64,000 nucleotides of DNA. Source: Oscillospiraceae bacterium. Its GTDB lineage: Bacteria; Bacillota; Clostridia; Oscillospirales; Oscillospiraceae. The translations under genes were made by a program, and so were the position numbers. The notes beneath the pieces were generated by a model. That model did no database searches, was not told where the DNA came from, and was given only the letters and a program-made list of their open reading frames with translations. Positions 63,935-64,000 of this stretch are shown piece after piece. Location of the stretch: the NCBI GenBank assembly GCA_017428565.1, contig JAFRQP010000083.1, forward strand, positions 39,393-103,392, in the 5' to 3' direction. How positions within the stretch are numbered: the stretch's first letter is position 1; each line of letters starts with the position of its first letter.

Positions 63935-64000
63935 ATGATCAAAAAAGCACTTGACGCCGTGAGGCGCACGGCGGACAATCCTTCGGTCGGTCGGTCGGTC
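63935..64000 (+). CDS. Start of a phage gene cut by the window edge
   Basis: ATG 63935 follows AAGGAGAGCTGAAA. Twenty-two codons are visible (MIKKALDAVRRTADNPSVGR). The last codons run into TCGG tetranucleotide repeats at 63983-64000. Identity cannot be judged. Confidence 0.5.
   Translation, partial: MIKKALDAVRRTADNPSVGRSV
63983..64000. repeat. TCGG tetranucleotide repeat at the window edge
   Basis: Four complete TCGG units plus TC reach the last base. Being a four-base unit inside a reading frame, a change in copy number would shift the frame. How far it continues is not visible. Confidence 0.7.

Noticed and set aside
59908-64000. A diversity-generating retroelement acting on the tail fibre genes
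   Set aside because: No reverse transcriptase or template repeat is visible in the window; nothing to the right of 64,000 can be judged.

Overview
The window looks like chromosome from a GC-rich member of the Clostridia (Oscillospirales type) carrying a large prophage. This placement is an inference from GC-rich codon use, strong AGGAGG ribosome sites, lipoproteins with Firmicute signal peptides, and the families seen (pullulanase, domain-swapped GH3, SIMPL, methionine gamma-lyase). No marker gene is present to fix the species.

Bases 1 to about 15,900 are ordinary chromosome. In order they hold the 3' part of an MMPL/RND transporter with a long coiled coil, a SIMPL protein, a PfkB kinase, a GH3 glycosidase with its two halves in reversed order, a lipid-anchored pullulanase, a small membrane protein (- strand), a LysR regulator, a methionine gamma-lyase (- strand), a stand-alone CARF-nuclease of the DUF1887/Card1-Can2 type, a lipoprotein with two cystatin-like repeats (- strand) and a Nudix hydrolase (- strand). 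Several are separated by clear intrinsic terminators.

From about 15,900 to the right edge is a prophage whose right end lies outside the window. A large serine recombinase, a lipoprotein, a SWIM-finger protein and a CI-like repressor run leftward. A divergent switch region at 19,077-19,240 with readable promoters and operators separates them from a Cro-like gene and a long rightward operon. The early part (19.2-37.7 kb) holds many small Cys-rich proteins, a HAD phosphatase, a C5 methyltransferase with a nine-unit repeat array, a Dam-type methylase, a DUF5131 protein, dUTPase, an ASCH-like protein, an MmcB-like nuclease, replication initiator and helicase-loader genes and a sigma-like regulator. 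One reverse-oriented membrane protein with its own promoter and terminator looks like a moron. The late part (38-64 kb) has a lambda-type head (Nu1, portal B, protease C with nested scaffold, D, E, FII-like) joined to a P2-type contractile tail (sheath, tube, frameshifted chaperone, tape measure, X, D, W/25, J, I, fibres).

The most unusual feature is a set of short palindromic repeats, present dozens of times between and inside prophage genes and not seen in the adjoining 15.9 kb of chromosome. They supply N-termini, C-termini or linkers to at least nine predicted proteins, carry the start region of some genes, and sit at boundaries where the head module is out of order: the terminase large subunit and its gpW-like neighbour lie 11 kb downstream of their usual place between Nu1 and portal, and a repeat array occupies that place. 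This suggests the repeats act as recombination seams for phage modules.
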